DNA of 64,000 nucleotides from Cyclospora cayetanensis (Eukaryota > Apicomplexa > Conoidasida > Eucoccidiorida > Eimeriidae). The position numbers and the translations under genes are program-made. The DNA lies in NCBI RefSeq assembly GCF_002999335.1, contig NW_020312098.1, forward strand, positions 1-64,000, written 5' to 3'. How positions within the stretch are numbered: the stretch's first letter is position 1; each line of letters begins with the position of its first letter. Below, piece after piece: positions 11,372 to 21,108 of the stretch. Below the pieces are notes generated by a model. The model saw nothing but the letters and a program-made list of their open reading frames with translations. It had not been told where the DNA came from and made no database searches.

Positions 11372-12019
11372 TCAGAAGCATGCAAGCAGCCGGCACTTCG
11401 GAATTCTCCGGCCCTCTGGAAATTTCAAAAGAGAGGAAACAACGAGATCGACATTCGAGTCAAGCCATCGGCAACAGCAGGATGGACGGCTGCTTGGGCT
11501 AAGGCAGCAGCAACGCCAACGCCGCACCAGCTTCGACATTGACCACGACGTGTAGGCCCCCTCGAGCAGCAAAACTGCCGAAGGAGGCAGCAGCAGCTTC
11601 AGCGCTTCTGCTTCTGCTGTGGTTGTTCCTGCAGCGGCAACAGATGCTGCTGCTGCTGCTGTGTCTGCTGCCGCAGCGGCAGCGGCGTCGCTGGCTACAT
11701 CAGAAAGCTGCAAGGGACCGTCACTGGAGGTGGCAGACACTGCTCCACTCCCTGGAGCCGCAGATTTAGCAGCAGCAGCCGCAGCAGCAGACCGCAAGAT
11801 ACCCAAGGGGAGAGCCAGAGTGACTGAGCCACTAAAGTCTGCAACTCTAAAGAGCAGCTTGTGCTGCTGCACGCCTCGCAAGGACGGATCTTTCTCCACT
11901 GCTGTCACAATGCACAGCAGGGATAAGCCCTGCTGTTGTGGGCAGAGGCCGCCAATATGAACTCTGTTGCCGCTGCACGTGCTAAGAACATGGGTGCTGC
12001 TCTGAGTGGAAGCAGGCAT
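11372..12019 (-). CDS. Putative OB-fold nucleic-acid-binding protein (SOSS-B-like), possibly incomplete
   Basis: Translation from the ATG at 12019 (context AAACCATGCC) gives about 215 residues. Residues about 25-80 read as an OB-fold start: a hydrophobic strand (LSLLCIVTAVEKD), a Gln-His linker, then KLLFRVADFSGSVTLALP. This is the pattern of SOSS-B/hSSB proteins, in which a strand is followed by CKVADKTGSI and a further strand. An Ala/Ser/Thr-rich insert of about 70 residues follows, coded by GCA/GCT repeats. Then comes SAVLLLEGAYTSWSMSKL, comparable to the [20 protein letters not shown]-like last strand. The Cys/Arg-rich tail is unlikely to be real coding sequence; an intron donor near 11560-11590 with a downstream exon is more probable. 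The family assignment is tentative. Confidence 0.4.
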   Translation of the reverse strand: MPASTQSSTHVLSTCSGNRVHIGGLCPQQQGLSLLCIVTAVEKDPSLRGVQQHKLLFRVADFSGSVTLALPLGILRSAAAAAAAKSAAPGSGAVSATSSDGPLQLSDVASDAAAAAAADTAAAAASVAAAGTTTAEAEALKLLLPPSAVLLLEGAYTSWSMSKLVRRWRCCCLSPSSRPSCCCRWLDSNVDLVVSSLLKFPEGRRIPKCRLLACF

Positions 12020-12491
12020 GGTTTCCCCAGCTTCGCACATGCACTACGCGAGAAGGTACATCAGCAGCCGATCTCTTTGCTTTCAAGCCACCACTGGCGC
12101 TGCAGGAGAAAGAAACTCTGGAAGACTGCTCCTGACGGCGGCTACTGCGGGGCGAAGTTGCAGGGAAGACACTGCAGTCCAGCAGGAGAACTGAACGTCG
12201 CCTTTCGGCCCCCCCTTAGCCACTTGACCCTGGATGGTAATATCCGAAAAAACGCAATTTATAGTGCTGGAGTCGCCGAGGAACAGCCAGAGCGCAGGCG
12301 ACAGGCACAGAAACAGTGGCTGCGGTTGCTGCAGTGATGCTGAAGGGTTCTCCCCCCTGGACAGTCACAGCAACTGTGAGGGCTGCACGCGAGTGGGATG
12401 CCTAGCATTGCTTGTTTAGGCGCACACAAATAGAAATAAGTATATACAGTCTAAAATATCCACTTACAAGTCGCTTTCTCTTGGTTTCTGG

Positions 12492-12522
12492 CCCTGGATA
12501 CCAGTCTCGCTGGTATCCAGGG
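12492..12522. repeat. Perfect short hairpin (13-bp arms, 5-nt loop)
   Basis: ccctggataccag at 12492-12504 pairs with ctggtatccaggg at 12510-12522 around the loop tctcg. It lies 25 bp upstream of the predicted start of the gene at 12547, so it may be in its 5' leader. Confidence 0.8.
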
Positions 12523-12546
12523 GGGCCCTTCCACTCAAATCTGCGC

Positions 12547-13916
12547 ATGAGTGTAGCCGGCTCAATGGTGGATCTGCCAGCCTCCCCAGTCTCTTCCCGA
12601 CGGCAATATGAGGTAAGTATGCTGGACTGCCGAGGATTTATTCTTGGCAGCATTGGCTTGAAGGCACTGCAGAGGAGGAGGCTGGATCTGCAGGTAGCGG
12701 AACAGCGTGTCGGCTCTGGAGAGCAGACTCCAGGCTCCACGTTCTGCCTGTCTTTCTTTGAAGCCAGAAGGTTTGTCCGTGTGTTCTCGTGGTCATTGGA
12801 GCCTCACTAGAGCGTTTTGCAGCATGTGGTGGACGGTTCTTGTGCGTGCTGGTGTACATACAGGCTTGCTGCACTTCTGCCGTTCGGCAGATGACGGAGG
12901 CCCTCCGCATGTCGGGAAATATCTTAGAATCGGCGCGCGTGAGATTTGCGTCGGCTGCCGCCTCTCCGACGCCCCTTCAAGAGATTTCACTCATGGAAAG
13001 CTCCTCCTTGGGGGGGACGGCTCAAGGGGCCCCTCCAAGACGCCACCGCTCCATCACCCCCCCTGAGAACGCTGCACAGGGGCCCCCTAATTCGGAGGGC
13101 TCGTGGCAGCCATCCGCAGCAGCGCCTTTGGAAGCAGCGCCAACGGCGGCAGACCAGACATCCCAGCATCAAGCTCCTGGTCTAGTCAAACGGGGTGACT
13201 TCCAGGAAGAGGAATTACGCGCTTTACGAATGCGGCTGGGAAGGAGGGGAGGCGCTCAAGGGGCCCCCTCCCTCACGGCAGCCGTGCGGAGTCAGAGAGA
13301 TCGCCAGCTGGAGTGCGTCGCCATCGTAACGACGCTGCAAAAGGCGGCAGAAGCTGCCGAAGGGGAGACTCAAGAGCTGCCCGAGTACCTGACAAAGCCA
13401 ACTTCTGTGCAGCTAGGACTGAAGCAAGACACAGAGCCTCTGGAGCAGAAACGACTGCAGCAGCTGAAGGAGCAGCTGAAGAAGAGCATCACTTCAGAGG
13501 CGCAGCGGGCAGCAGCGGAGAGACGCTACGTGGGAAGGGCCGTTGGCATAGGCGAGGATATCCAAGCGCGCACAAGAGACAGAGCTCACGCCAACTTTCC
13601 TGATATTCGACAAGCCGAAGGAAGAGCCATAGGCAAGCCTGAGTTTCTCGAAGGGTGGGCAGAACCACTCCCTGCCTCGCTCTCGGTTAGCGGCTCACAG
13701 AAAGAACCCCCCTGCCTCGTCGCCAACGCCCCACACAATGTAGTGGCTAGCTGGCTTCGCACGAAACCAAGCAAAACGCAGGAAGATCTTCTCCAAGCGG
13801 AAAATGGTTCGGCACAGACGAATTCAGAGACAAGTCCTCAGAGCTTCGTGGAGCTTCTCTGCTCACTTGCACTCGAACGTAGGAGCTTCATTTGCACATC
13901 CTCGCGCCAGCACTGA
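12547..13916 (+). CDS. Hypothetical protein, two exons
   Basis: Exon 1 is 12547-12612 and ends in a consensus donor (GAG|gtaagt). Exon 2 is 12891-13916, after a ttcggcag acceptor, in phase 0. The predicted product is about 363 residues. It begins with a short Ser/Pro segment, then a helical MTEALRMSGNILESA stretch, and a charged, Gln/Glu/Arg-rich middle with likely coiled coil around QKRLQQLKEQLKKSITSEAQ. No known domain is recognised. A 21-nt micro-exon inside the intron (about 12671-12691, flanked by cag and gtagcg) would also keep frame. Translation could instead start at the ATG at 12891. It is moderately rather than extremely triplet-rich. Confidence 0.55.
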
Positions 13917-13931
13917 CGCGAGACAGCTTTA

Positions 13932-14107
13932 AAAGCAGAGGCTGCTAGCTACTAAAGCAGAGGCAGCTAGCTACTTAAGCAGAGGCAGCTAGCTACTTAA
14001 GCAGAGGCAGCTAGCTACTTAAGCAGAGGCAGACAGCTACTTAAGCAGAGGCAGCTAGCTACTAAAGCAGAGGCAGCTAGCTACTTAAGCAGAGGCAGAC
14101 AGCTTCT
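13932..14107. repeat. Minisatellite, 22-bp unit, about 8 copies
   Basis: The unit is gcagaggcagctagctactt plus aa. Copies differ by single changes (gctgct for gcagct, actaaa for acttaa, gacagc for gctagc). The array starts 16 bp after the stop of the gene ending at 13916 and ends at the small minus-strand ORF at 14106, so it forms the shared 3' space of two convergent frames. Confidence 0.9.
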
Positions 14108-14453
14108 AACGTTGAACGAGACGGGCAGGACAGGATTTGGGCAGCGAGCGTTTGCTGCATGGTGAAATCTGAGCTGTTTCTGCTTTCCCTGGTGTGTATT
14201 CAGCCATGAACTTAGCCCCCTTGTCTCCTGACAGAACCTTTCCAAACGTGGCAAAAGTCGATTGGGTACTGCGAGTCACGGACGCCTGCTCGCGGAGCAA
14301 GCATAAATCCCAATAGTCTTTCTCAGAGCTTTCTTTTCGAATTGTTCGTGGGGAGGGTGTAGTAGCTCGAAGCTCTGTCCCCCCTTGCAGCTCTGCAGGA
14401 GCATCTTTGTGTTTCTGCAGCTGTGGGAACGGCTGCCGCTTCTTGCTAGGCAT
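14106..14453 (-). CDS. Small basic hypothetical protein
   Basis: A 115-residue ORF starting at an ATG (MPSKKRQPFPQLQKHKD) is rich in Lys, Arg, Ser and Thr, and has an acidic-aromatic segment EKDYWDLCLLREQ at about residue 45. There is no signal peptide, membrane segment or known domain. It has no CAG homopolymer and shows mixed codon use, which makes it more credible than most shadow ORFs here. It is divergent from the gene starting at 14804, 350 bp away. It could be one exon of a larger gene. Confidence 0.35.
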   Translation of the reverse strand: MPSKKRQPFPQLQKHKDAPAELQGGTELRATTPSPRTIRKESSEKDYWDLCLLREQASVTRSTQSTFATFGKVLSGDKGAKFMAEYTPGKAETAQISPCSKRSLPKSCPARLVQR

Positions 14454-14803
14454 CTTCTGATGGTGCTAGGTGAGTGTTGCAGGGCACAGAGAAGAAAGAC
14501 ACTGGAGGCGGTCGCCGCATGCGCTTTTCTTCGGCTATTCCTCCCCCCAAGGAAGGAGGTAATCAGAATTGTGGATTCTACTGCTACGCACTGCGTGGTA
14601 CCGGAGTCTGTGAAGCGTTTAAACGGCCGTTTGCCAGATATCTCCTCCCTTACTTCCTAACGTACCACGTGTTATTCCCAACCATTGTACTTCCCAACCA
14701 TTGTACTTCCCAACCTCACCTCCGTTGCGGTGCGTAAGGCCTTTCGTTTGCAGGGGAAGGCTCTACAGAAGCGCCTCAAATCCAAGTAATTAGAGAAGGG
14801 AAG

Positions 14804-17800
14804 ATGGGGGCTATAGTTAAGGCTCTCGAGTTTGAGAATAGCGTCCCTCCGCCAGTCTTCCACAGAAAGAAAAAGCCTTCAGTTGAGGCTGCCGTGCAGA
14901 CGGCCGCTCCAACAGATACCCAACTTCCATCCAAGCCAGCTAGGGTACCGTTTCCAGCCTCTCTCGAAAGTTGCTTGCTGCTGCTTTTGCGCCGTGTGCA
15001 CGCATGAGGCGACCCTGCTGAGCAAGCACTTCTCCAGAGGCGCTTTCAATGCCCTTCTTCTAGAGCTGCTGCTACAGCCGCTGCTGCCTCGCTGTTGCTG
15101 CTACAGCTGTTGCTGCTACAGCTGTTGCTTCCTCGCTGCAGCTGTGGAAGGAGTGGTGCCTCATTATGAATTGCTTTTTAGGAGAAGACCGCCGTCCCAC
15201 GCTCCGAACCCAAGAGCAGCAGCAGCAGCACTGGCAGCGACAGTGGCAGCAGCGGCACCCATCGTTCGCACGACGGCGTGTGGCTCTCTTCCACGTCGTC
15301 TGAGCCTTCGGCGTCGAGTTCAACCTCCGACTCCTCCGACGCAGAGGCAGCCGAAAAATCGCAGCTTCCCGTCGCGAGCCACGTCTCCAGCAGCGGAAGC
15401 AGTGGCAGCGAAGACGAGCATGCAACGCCAGAGGAACGAACGCTCAAGCAGTGGGAACGCGCGCTCGAGGTGTACGTACAGCAGTTCTACAAGCCCCTCG
15501 TCGACATCATGCAGGGCCTGCCTCAGCGCTTCCTGCCTCCTCTGAATCCGAGTGCAAGCAACGAACTCGAGCGCTTTGGAGCTAGACAACTTGCCGGCGA
15601 GGGAACAGACTTTCTCTCCGCATTGGGCCGAGGAAAACACGCATCTGCACTCTTGCAGGAGCAGCTGGCGACGAACCCCTTTCTCTTCCTGCTGCAGGAG
15701 CCGTACGGCTGGCAGGCAGGGACCCTTAAGCAAGAAGCGAACATCGCATCTCTGGTGCTGCCCGCCTTGGGAGGCGCAGCTGCAGAGAAGACTTCGCAGG
15801 AGGCAGAATCCACCGATAAAGTGCTGGAAAACACCATGACGCTGCTCTTTGGACCTGACTACTGCAAGTATTTCGGGGGAACTTCCGACGCGACGCCAGT
15901 ACTAGAGCTCTCCGATGCCTTGAAGGCGTGTGGTGGGGAGGCTGCGTGCCAGCAACAGTCTCCCGAGCAACTCATGGAGCAATATCAGCAGCAAATGCTC
16001 TGGGCATATATGATGCAGCAGCAGCAGCCGGAGCACCAACAGCACTTGCTGCAGCCACAGCACCTGCAGCTCCAGGCAGAATGCGCTGGAGAGGCACTCG
16101 ACGCCGCCGCATCCTCAGCAGCCGAGCAGTCCGGTGGCTGCAGTAGCAGCGGCAGACGCAGTAGCAGCAGCAGACGCAGCGGCAGCAGCACCAACAGCAG
16201 ATGGGGGAGACAGGTTCGACGCATGCTGCCTGTTTTAGAGACCGTCGGGAGGCGGCAGCACCTCCCCCTCACGCGCGGAGGACGAAGGATGTGTAAAGCC
16301 CCTCCTGAGTGCCTTAGAGGAGGCTCCGGAGACAGGATCGAGTATGTTATGAACACTGGAATTGGGAGTATTGGATCTTGGGAAAGAGTTTTTGTACGCG
16401 AATTCTTGCGTTTTTCTATGTTCAGGAAGCTTCTGAGTTCTTTTTCTCAGGAGTCTATGGCCTTTGTTTCTTCGAGGGCGTGCTGGTGCTGTGACTGGAG
16501 AGTTGGGGGCGGGGGATGCACAGCAACGCATGCTGCTCTTCATTTTTACCGCTCTGGCGCTTCAAAGGGGTAAGGTGTGTGTGTGTCAGTTGCGGGTGCA
16601 TGTTGCTGCGGCTCAGCGTTGAGCTGCTGCTCGATGAGGAGGACGAAGCCTTATTGCGAATGACTTCCGCTCTCTTTCAAGATCCTAGAGGGGGGAAGCA
16701 AAACGTGGGTAGCCGTAAGCCTCGTCAGTCTCTAAGGGGCCGTCGAAGAGCTCTGCGCCCTCTGGATGTGGCGGCAGAAGAGGAGAGACTGTCTCCTCTG
16801 GAGGTACGCCGACGACTGGGACTGAAGACTCGCGCCAGTCTTGAGGACGTCTCGCATGCTCGCTACGCAGACGTCATGCGGCCAGAGGTGACGGTAGAGG
16901 AGGCAGCAGCGGCTGCTGCCTCCGAGAGAAGACGGAAAACGAGGCTGCGCGGGCAGCTCGCGGGGTTGTTGCGATGTGCTGAGCAGGAAGTGTCTCTCGA
17001 AAGGGGCGAAGGAAAGACGCCACAGCACTTGGGGGTCAGAATCCAGGCTGCGCTGGGGAAGATGCTGGAGACAAGGAATGCTCTTGCAAAGGCGAAGCAC
17101 CTGAAGAGTCGTCTTGCCGCTTCTGACAAGCTCCTGGCAGTTCAGAGAACCGTCGGGATGATTGCAGCGCAGCAGAGGACGCCGACACTGACGGATGCTG
17201 CAGAAGCTCTACAAGCGCATCAAGAGCATGTGCGACTGCAGCAGCAGAAGCTGTCTGGCAAAAGGAAGGACGGCGCCAAGAAGCAGGCTGCAGCCGAGCC
17301 GCAGCCTGCCCAGCAGCAGTCACCAAAGCACCGAAAACAGCAAAAAAGCATCGGGCGAGTACTTTTTAAAGCCACAGAAGCCGCGTCTGCCGTCGGTTCT
17401 TCCGCTCAAAAAGATACTCCTCAGCAGTTGTTGGTACCCTGCGCCAGCACGCGTACGCTGCCTCTGTTGGTGCTTCTGTTGCTGCTGCCTCCGTTGGTGC
17501 TGCTGTTGCTGCTGCCTCTGATTTTTTTTTCCTTCTCGCACGGGAGCTGTTCCGATGGCTGCTGCAGCTCCTTGGCTGGTGGTGCCTTTTTCTTGCGCAT
17601 GCAGAAGGCGTTGCGCGTATGCCTAGACAGGCGGCGCGGCGCAGTTGTGAGCGCTTTACCCCTGTTTGATAGTTTGTGTGCTTAAAAAAAAGCCAGAAAT
17701 GTGCCGCTGCGCGTGCCAGTCCCCTTCTTGGCGCAGGCGAAGCCTCAAGAGAAAAGCTGCAGTCTCCGACCTTCGGCTCTCGCCAGAGGGACAGGCGCGT

Positions 17801-18656
17801 CGACGAAAACACGAAAGTGCGTTTTGTTCTTCCGAAGGAAAGGGTAGCAGCAGCAGCAGCAGCAATAGGAGCTCCCACAACTCCTGCCGCTGCAGCTGCC
17901 AAAAGCAGTGTCTGCAACGCGGCAGCAGCAGGGGAGGCGACTGGTGGCGTGGTGCAGCCTTCGAAGGAAGAAGGTGTGCAAAGGACTCGTCCTGCTTTAG
18001 CCAAGCCGACTCCAAAGGGAGCTTCCTCCGCAGCAGCTGGAGCGTCAGACATCACCTCAAAAACAGACGCGAGTTTGTTGCCAGACATAGCGCAGCTGTG
18101 CCGCACTGCAGGGATGGGGAGGCCTGTGAGTAAGGGAAAGTCAGCGGCTGGTGTCGCAAGAGCTGAAGCAGCCACAAGTGCTGCAACAGAACTGCTCGAG
18201 CAACTGCCGCCTGCTTCTGCTGCCTTAGTGTCTCACCGACCGTTTGATTGGGAAGAGCAGCCGATTCCCACACTACGACCCCACCGACGCCTCGAAGAAA
18301 TGGCGGAGCAGCTACTACAGGCGCATGGATCACCTCGGCAGCAACAGCAGCACGCCCACCAGAATAGTGCTGCTGCTGCTGCTGCTGCTTTTGCGGCTTC
18401 TTCATGCTTTTCGTGGGAGAACGAGGTGATACCAACGCACAAAGAACGAGGCGGGGCAGCAGGTATGCGGAAGGAAGAGCACCAAGCTCCTCGCCAGCAG
18501 CCGTCTCCCCCTCCCCCAGCGGAGCTTGCTGACCTCGCTGGAGGCGCAGCACCATCCGAGGGTAAAACGACGGTGCATCGCTTTCTCAGGAAGGGGGCTG
18601 GATTCGCTGGAGGGCAGTACGAGAAGGCGACTGGCAACTTGGCGAGGCTCCGGTAA
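14804..18656 (+). CDS. Large hypothetical protein, four exons
   Basis: Proposed exons are 14804-14944 (donor AGG|gta), 15182-16341 (tttttag acceptor; donor GA|gtatgt), 16617 to about 17395, and about 17737-18656. Phases are kept, giving about 999 residues. N-terminal: a short PPPVFHRKKKP segment, then a Ser-rich acidic stretch. Middle: a predicted helical region (QWERALEVYVQQFYKPLVDI), then a Gln-rich stretch. Exon 3 starts with the acidic VELLLDEEDEALL and continues as a strongly charged coiled-coil-like region (RSPLEVRRRLGL-type, KAKHLKSRLAASDKLL). Exon 4 has poly-Ala tracts and two similar acidic-aromatic motifs (PFDWEEQPIPTL and FSWENEVIPTH). I do not recognise the family; the charge pattern suggests a nuclear or nucleolar protein. 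The exon 3/4 junction is the least certain point. Confidence 0.5.
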
Positions 18657-19244
18657 AGCCACAGCCGCGGCAGCCGCAACGGTCCACAGGCGCCACGACA
18701 GCCTTTCGCCGAGCAACAGTGGGCAGTAGCAGACACACATTTTGGTAGCAGCAACAAAGGAAAGCGTGGGGACTAGATCCCGCGCCACCAGTCGCCTAGT
18801 ATTTCAGTTACAGACGCAGCGAGTGGCGCCAAGCGGGGGGTGAGCTTTAACGTCTGTGTGCTGCCTCCCGCACGCCTCAGGCGGGGGAATAAGCAGCCCT
18901 GCTTGCTTTGAGTCGAGCAGTCTCTGCGGAATTTTTAGTGAGCTGCGAAACGCAGAACTGGTGCTAGCGACGGGTGTGTATCGTAGGGAAGCGTAAGCGC
19001 AGCGCCTGGGATGCTGGTTCGTGCAGGACTGCGGCTGCAGGTGTGCGAGCCAGAGTAGCCGGTTCAAAAGAGCACGTGCTGTACGCGATCAAATTAAGTG
19101 GCACAGTTCGGAAAATATCCCACGAAAGCATGCGAGAGCACTACTGCCAGGTACACCGTCCAAAAAGACAGTTTATAGGCAGTGCGCGGCTGTCGGATGC
19201 CATTAGGCTGCTCTATATTGCTCAGCAAAACTGCTGCGGCTGCT

Positions 19245-19326
19245 GCTGCTGCTGCTGGGTGTATTTTTCGGAGCAGCAACATCAGCTGATGTTGCTGCTC
19301 CAAAAAATACACCCAGCAGCAGCAGC
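19245..19326. repeat. Fold-back inverted repeat, ~41-bp arms, no spacer
   Basis: The centre is at 19285/19286 (atcag|ctgat). Both arms read gttgctgctcc, an A-run, tacaccc and agcagcagcagc. The only difference is one C/T site within the T-run (about 19269). It lies 64 bp beyond the stop of the minus-strand dehydrogenase gene, so probably in its 3' UTR or terminator area. Confidence 0.92.
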
Positions 19327-19389
19327 GGAGCTGAGTGTTCGCTAACAAAAGGTACCAGGTATATGCTTCTTTTATAGCCGTATTAAGTC

Positions 19390-21108
19390 TCACATTCCCG
19401 TCAGTGCTTCGCAGATGGCCAGCGTTGCGTCCTGCAAAGCGAGGCTAGTTGCTCTGGAGTCTGCAATGCCTTCTTCCCCCTCGGCATAGTAGCCTCCAGG
19501 TTTAAGTGTATCACGGGGGGCAGCTGCCAGCAAAAGTGGCGTCGCTGCTCCCTGATACGCAGTTTTGAACAACGAGTGGCGCACACATGACAAAAAGAGG
19601 GGCCATAGAAAACTTTGTCTGCTCAGGTGTCTCGGCAGCTTCGTGTCCACCACTCCGGGGTGTACGCTCAACACGAGGGGCACTGAGGGATCGCGCTTGC
19701 TGCTGCTGCTGCTGTTGCTGATGAAGTCTCTCTGAAGCGCGGCTGCAAGGCACGTCTCCGCCAGCTTGCTGCATGCATACGCAACTCTTCCATTGTAAGT
19801 CTCCTCTGTCCAGGGGGCTGGATCCGTTCCATCATCCGCTGAGGCTGGAGCAGCAGCAGAGGCGACAACAGCCGCAGCCGCGGCAGTGTACTCCTTGTCT
19901 CTGCAAATAGCATTCAGCGGATGGAAGGTGGGTGCAGCCGAGTGTTGCGCCAAAGAAGATACAAAAATAACTCTTCCGCCTGCCATTTGCAAGCTCCTCT
20001 GAAGCAAACGAGTCAGGTAGTAGGGTCCGATCACATGTGTATAGAACATCGTTTCGACCCCTGTTTTCTCAACTCGTAGCTCTCGAGCCATCAACACACC
20101 AGCGTTGTGCACCAGTACATCGAGTCCTTTGCTGTTGTCAGCGCTGCTGTTTTCGGCGCTTGCGTTGCCGCTGTTGCAGAAGTCTGTCACTTCAGCAGCG
20201 GCCTCCCGTAGAGATTGCAAGGAGCACAAATCCGCCTTGATAAAACGCGCCACGCAACCCCCCTCTTCGCATGCACTGCCGCACTGCCCTGGATCCCCCT
20301 CCTCCTGCCGTTCCTTCTGATGCTGGAGGTGTATTTGGCGAGCCAAAGACTTTCCCTCTTCCTCGTTGCGGCAAAGCACAGCTACACGGGCACCCCAGGA
20401 AGCGAGCTGCAGAGCGATTTCCTTTCCTATGCCGGAGTTACACCCCGTGACTGCACACACCTTGCCCTTCATGTGTTTTGGACTCTGCTGCATGTGCACG
20501 TCGCGCCGTAGCAGCTGCATGCCAAGGAGCGCAAGGCAGCTCTCTACGCAGCGAAAGAGGGCTGACCGCTCATCCTTGGGCCAGAGAGAGGGTGGGAGCC
20601 GATAACCCTCAGCGAGTCTCCTAAGAACATAGAGCCAAAGCAGTGCCCCGATGGCTGCTGCTACGGCTGTACTGAAGCCGCAGGAGCAGGTACCAACGAG
20701 GCTGGTCAGTCTGGAGGGCTGCAGCAGAAGCAGCGCCGTCCCCGCGACAACAGACACCAGCAAGAACAGGGAAGCTGAGGAAATCGAGTCATGAGCGATG
20801 GCTCGGATTTGGCATGCGCATCTAAAAGTCGATTCTTCCCTAGACATCCTTACAAGACGTGCCAGCGCCGCTCCCTGAGCTGGGTGATGGAGTCTCGAGT
20901 AAAATAGGGACGAAAAGTGAAACCCCTGCTTTCCAGTGGGCGTCAGACATCTAACAAAAAATAACACACAGAACAGAAGCGGCAAAGTAAATCCCCCAAC
21001 AGAAGTCGCAATAACGGCAAACGGTTCACCCCATGAGGGTGGCAAGCGAGGCTGTCGGCGCCAGGGCCATACCGAAACCCACAGTGCAAGATCTCCATCC
21101 AGCCACAC
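19390..21108 (-). CDS. Membrane-anchored short-chain dehydrogenase/reductase (SDR)
   Basis: A single-exon ORF of 572 residues. The classical SDR domain starts at about residue 213. It has the NAD(P)-binding TGCNSGIG (221-228), followed by a strand ending RVAVLCRNEEEG, whose Arg-Asn suggests NADP preference. The adenine-ring Asp is in KADLCSL (291-297). The NAG motif is at 335-337, the catalytic Ser in FVSSLAQHS (382-390), the catalytic pair in YACSK (444-448), and the substrate-loop HPG at 483-485. It resembles the retinol dehydrogenase/WWOX/DHRS12 branch. Three hydrophobic stretches precede the domain (about 31-53, 108-130, 146-163), implying membrane anchoring, perhaps in the ER. Residues 260-285 and 400-435 are acidic or Ala-rich inserts. 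The true start could be the Met at residue 88 (MSREESTF), which would drop the first hydrophobic segment. The substrate cannot be read from sequence. Confidence 0.85.
   Translation of the reverse strand: MWLDGDLALWVSVWPWRRQPRLPPSWGEPFAVIATSVGGFTLPLLFCVLFFVRCLTPTGKQGFHFSSLFYSRLHHPAQGAALARLVRMSREESTFRCACQIRAIAHDSISSASLFLLVSVVAGTALLLLQPSRLTSLVGTCSCGFSTAVAAAIGALLWLYVLRRLAEGYRLPPSLWPKDERSALFRCVESCLALLGMQLLRRDVHMQQSPKHMKGKVCAVTGCNSGIGKEIALQLASWGARVAVLCRNEEEGKSLARQIHLQHQKERQEEGDPGQCGSACEEGGCVARFIKADLCSLQSLREAAAEVTDFCNSGNASAENSSADNSKGLDVLVHNAGVLMARELRVEKTGVETMFYTHVIGPYYLTRLLQRSLQMAGGRVIFVSSLAQHSAAPTFHPLNAICRDKEYTAAAAAVVASAAAPASADDGTDPAPWTEETYNGRVAYACSKLAETCLAAALQRDFISNSSSSSKRDPSVPLVLSVHPGVVDTKLPRHLSRQSFLWPLFLSCVRHSLFKTAYQGAATPLLLAAAPRDTLKPGGYYAEGEEGIADSRATSLALQDATLAICEALTGM

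Noticed and set aside
13932..14107. CRISPR-like array
   Set aside because: The units are contiguous 22-bp tandem copies without spacers, in a eukaryotic genome; it is a minisatellite.
17366..18175. 269-codon minus-strand ORF rich in Ala
   Set aside because: It lies opposite exons of the plus-strand gene, which has better splice and composition support.
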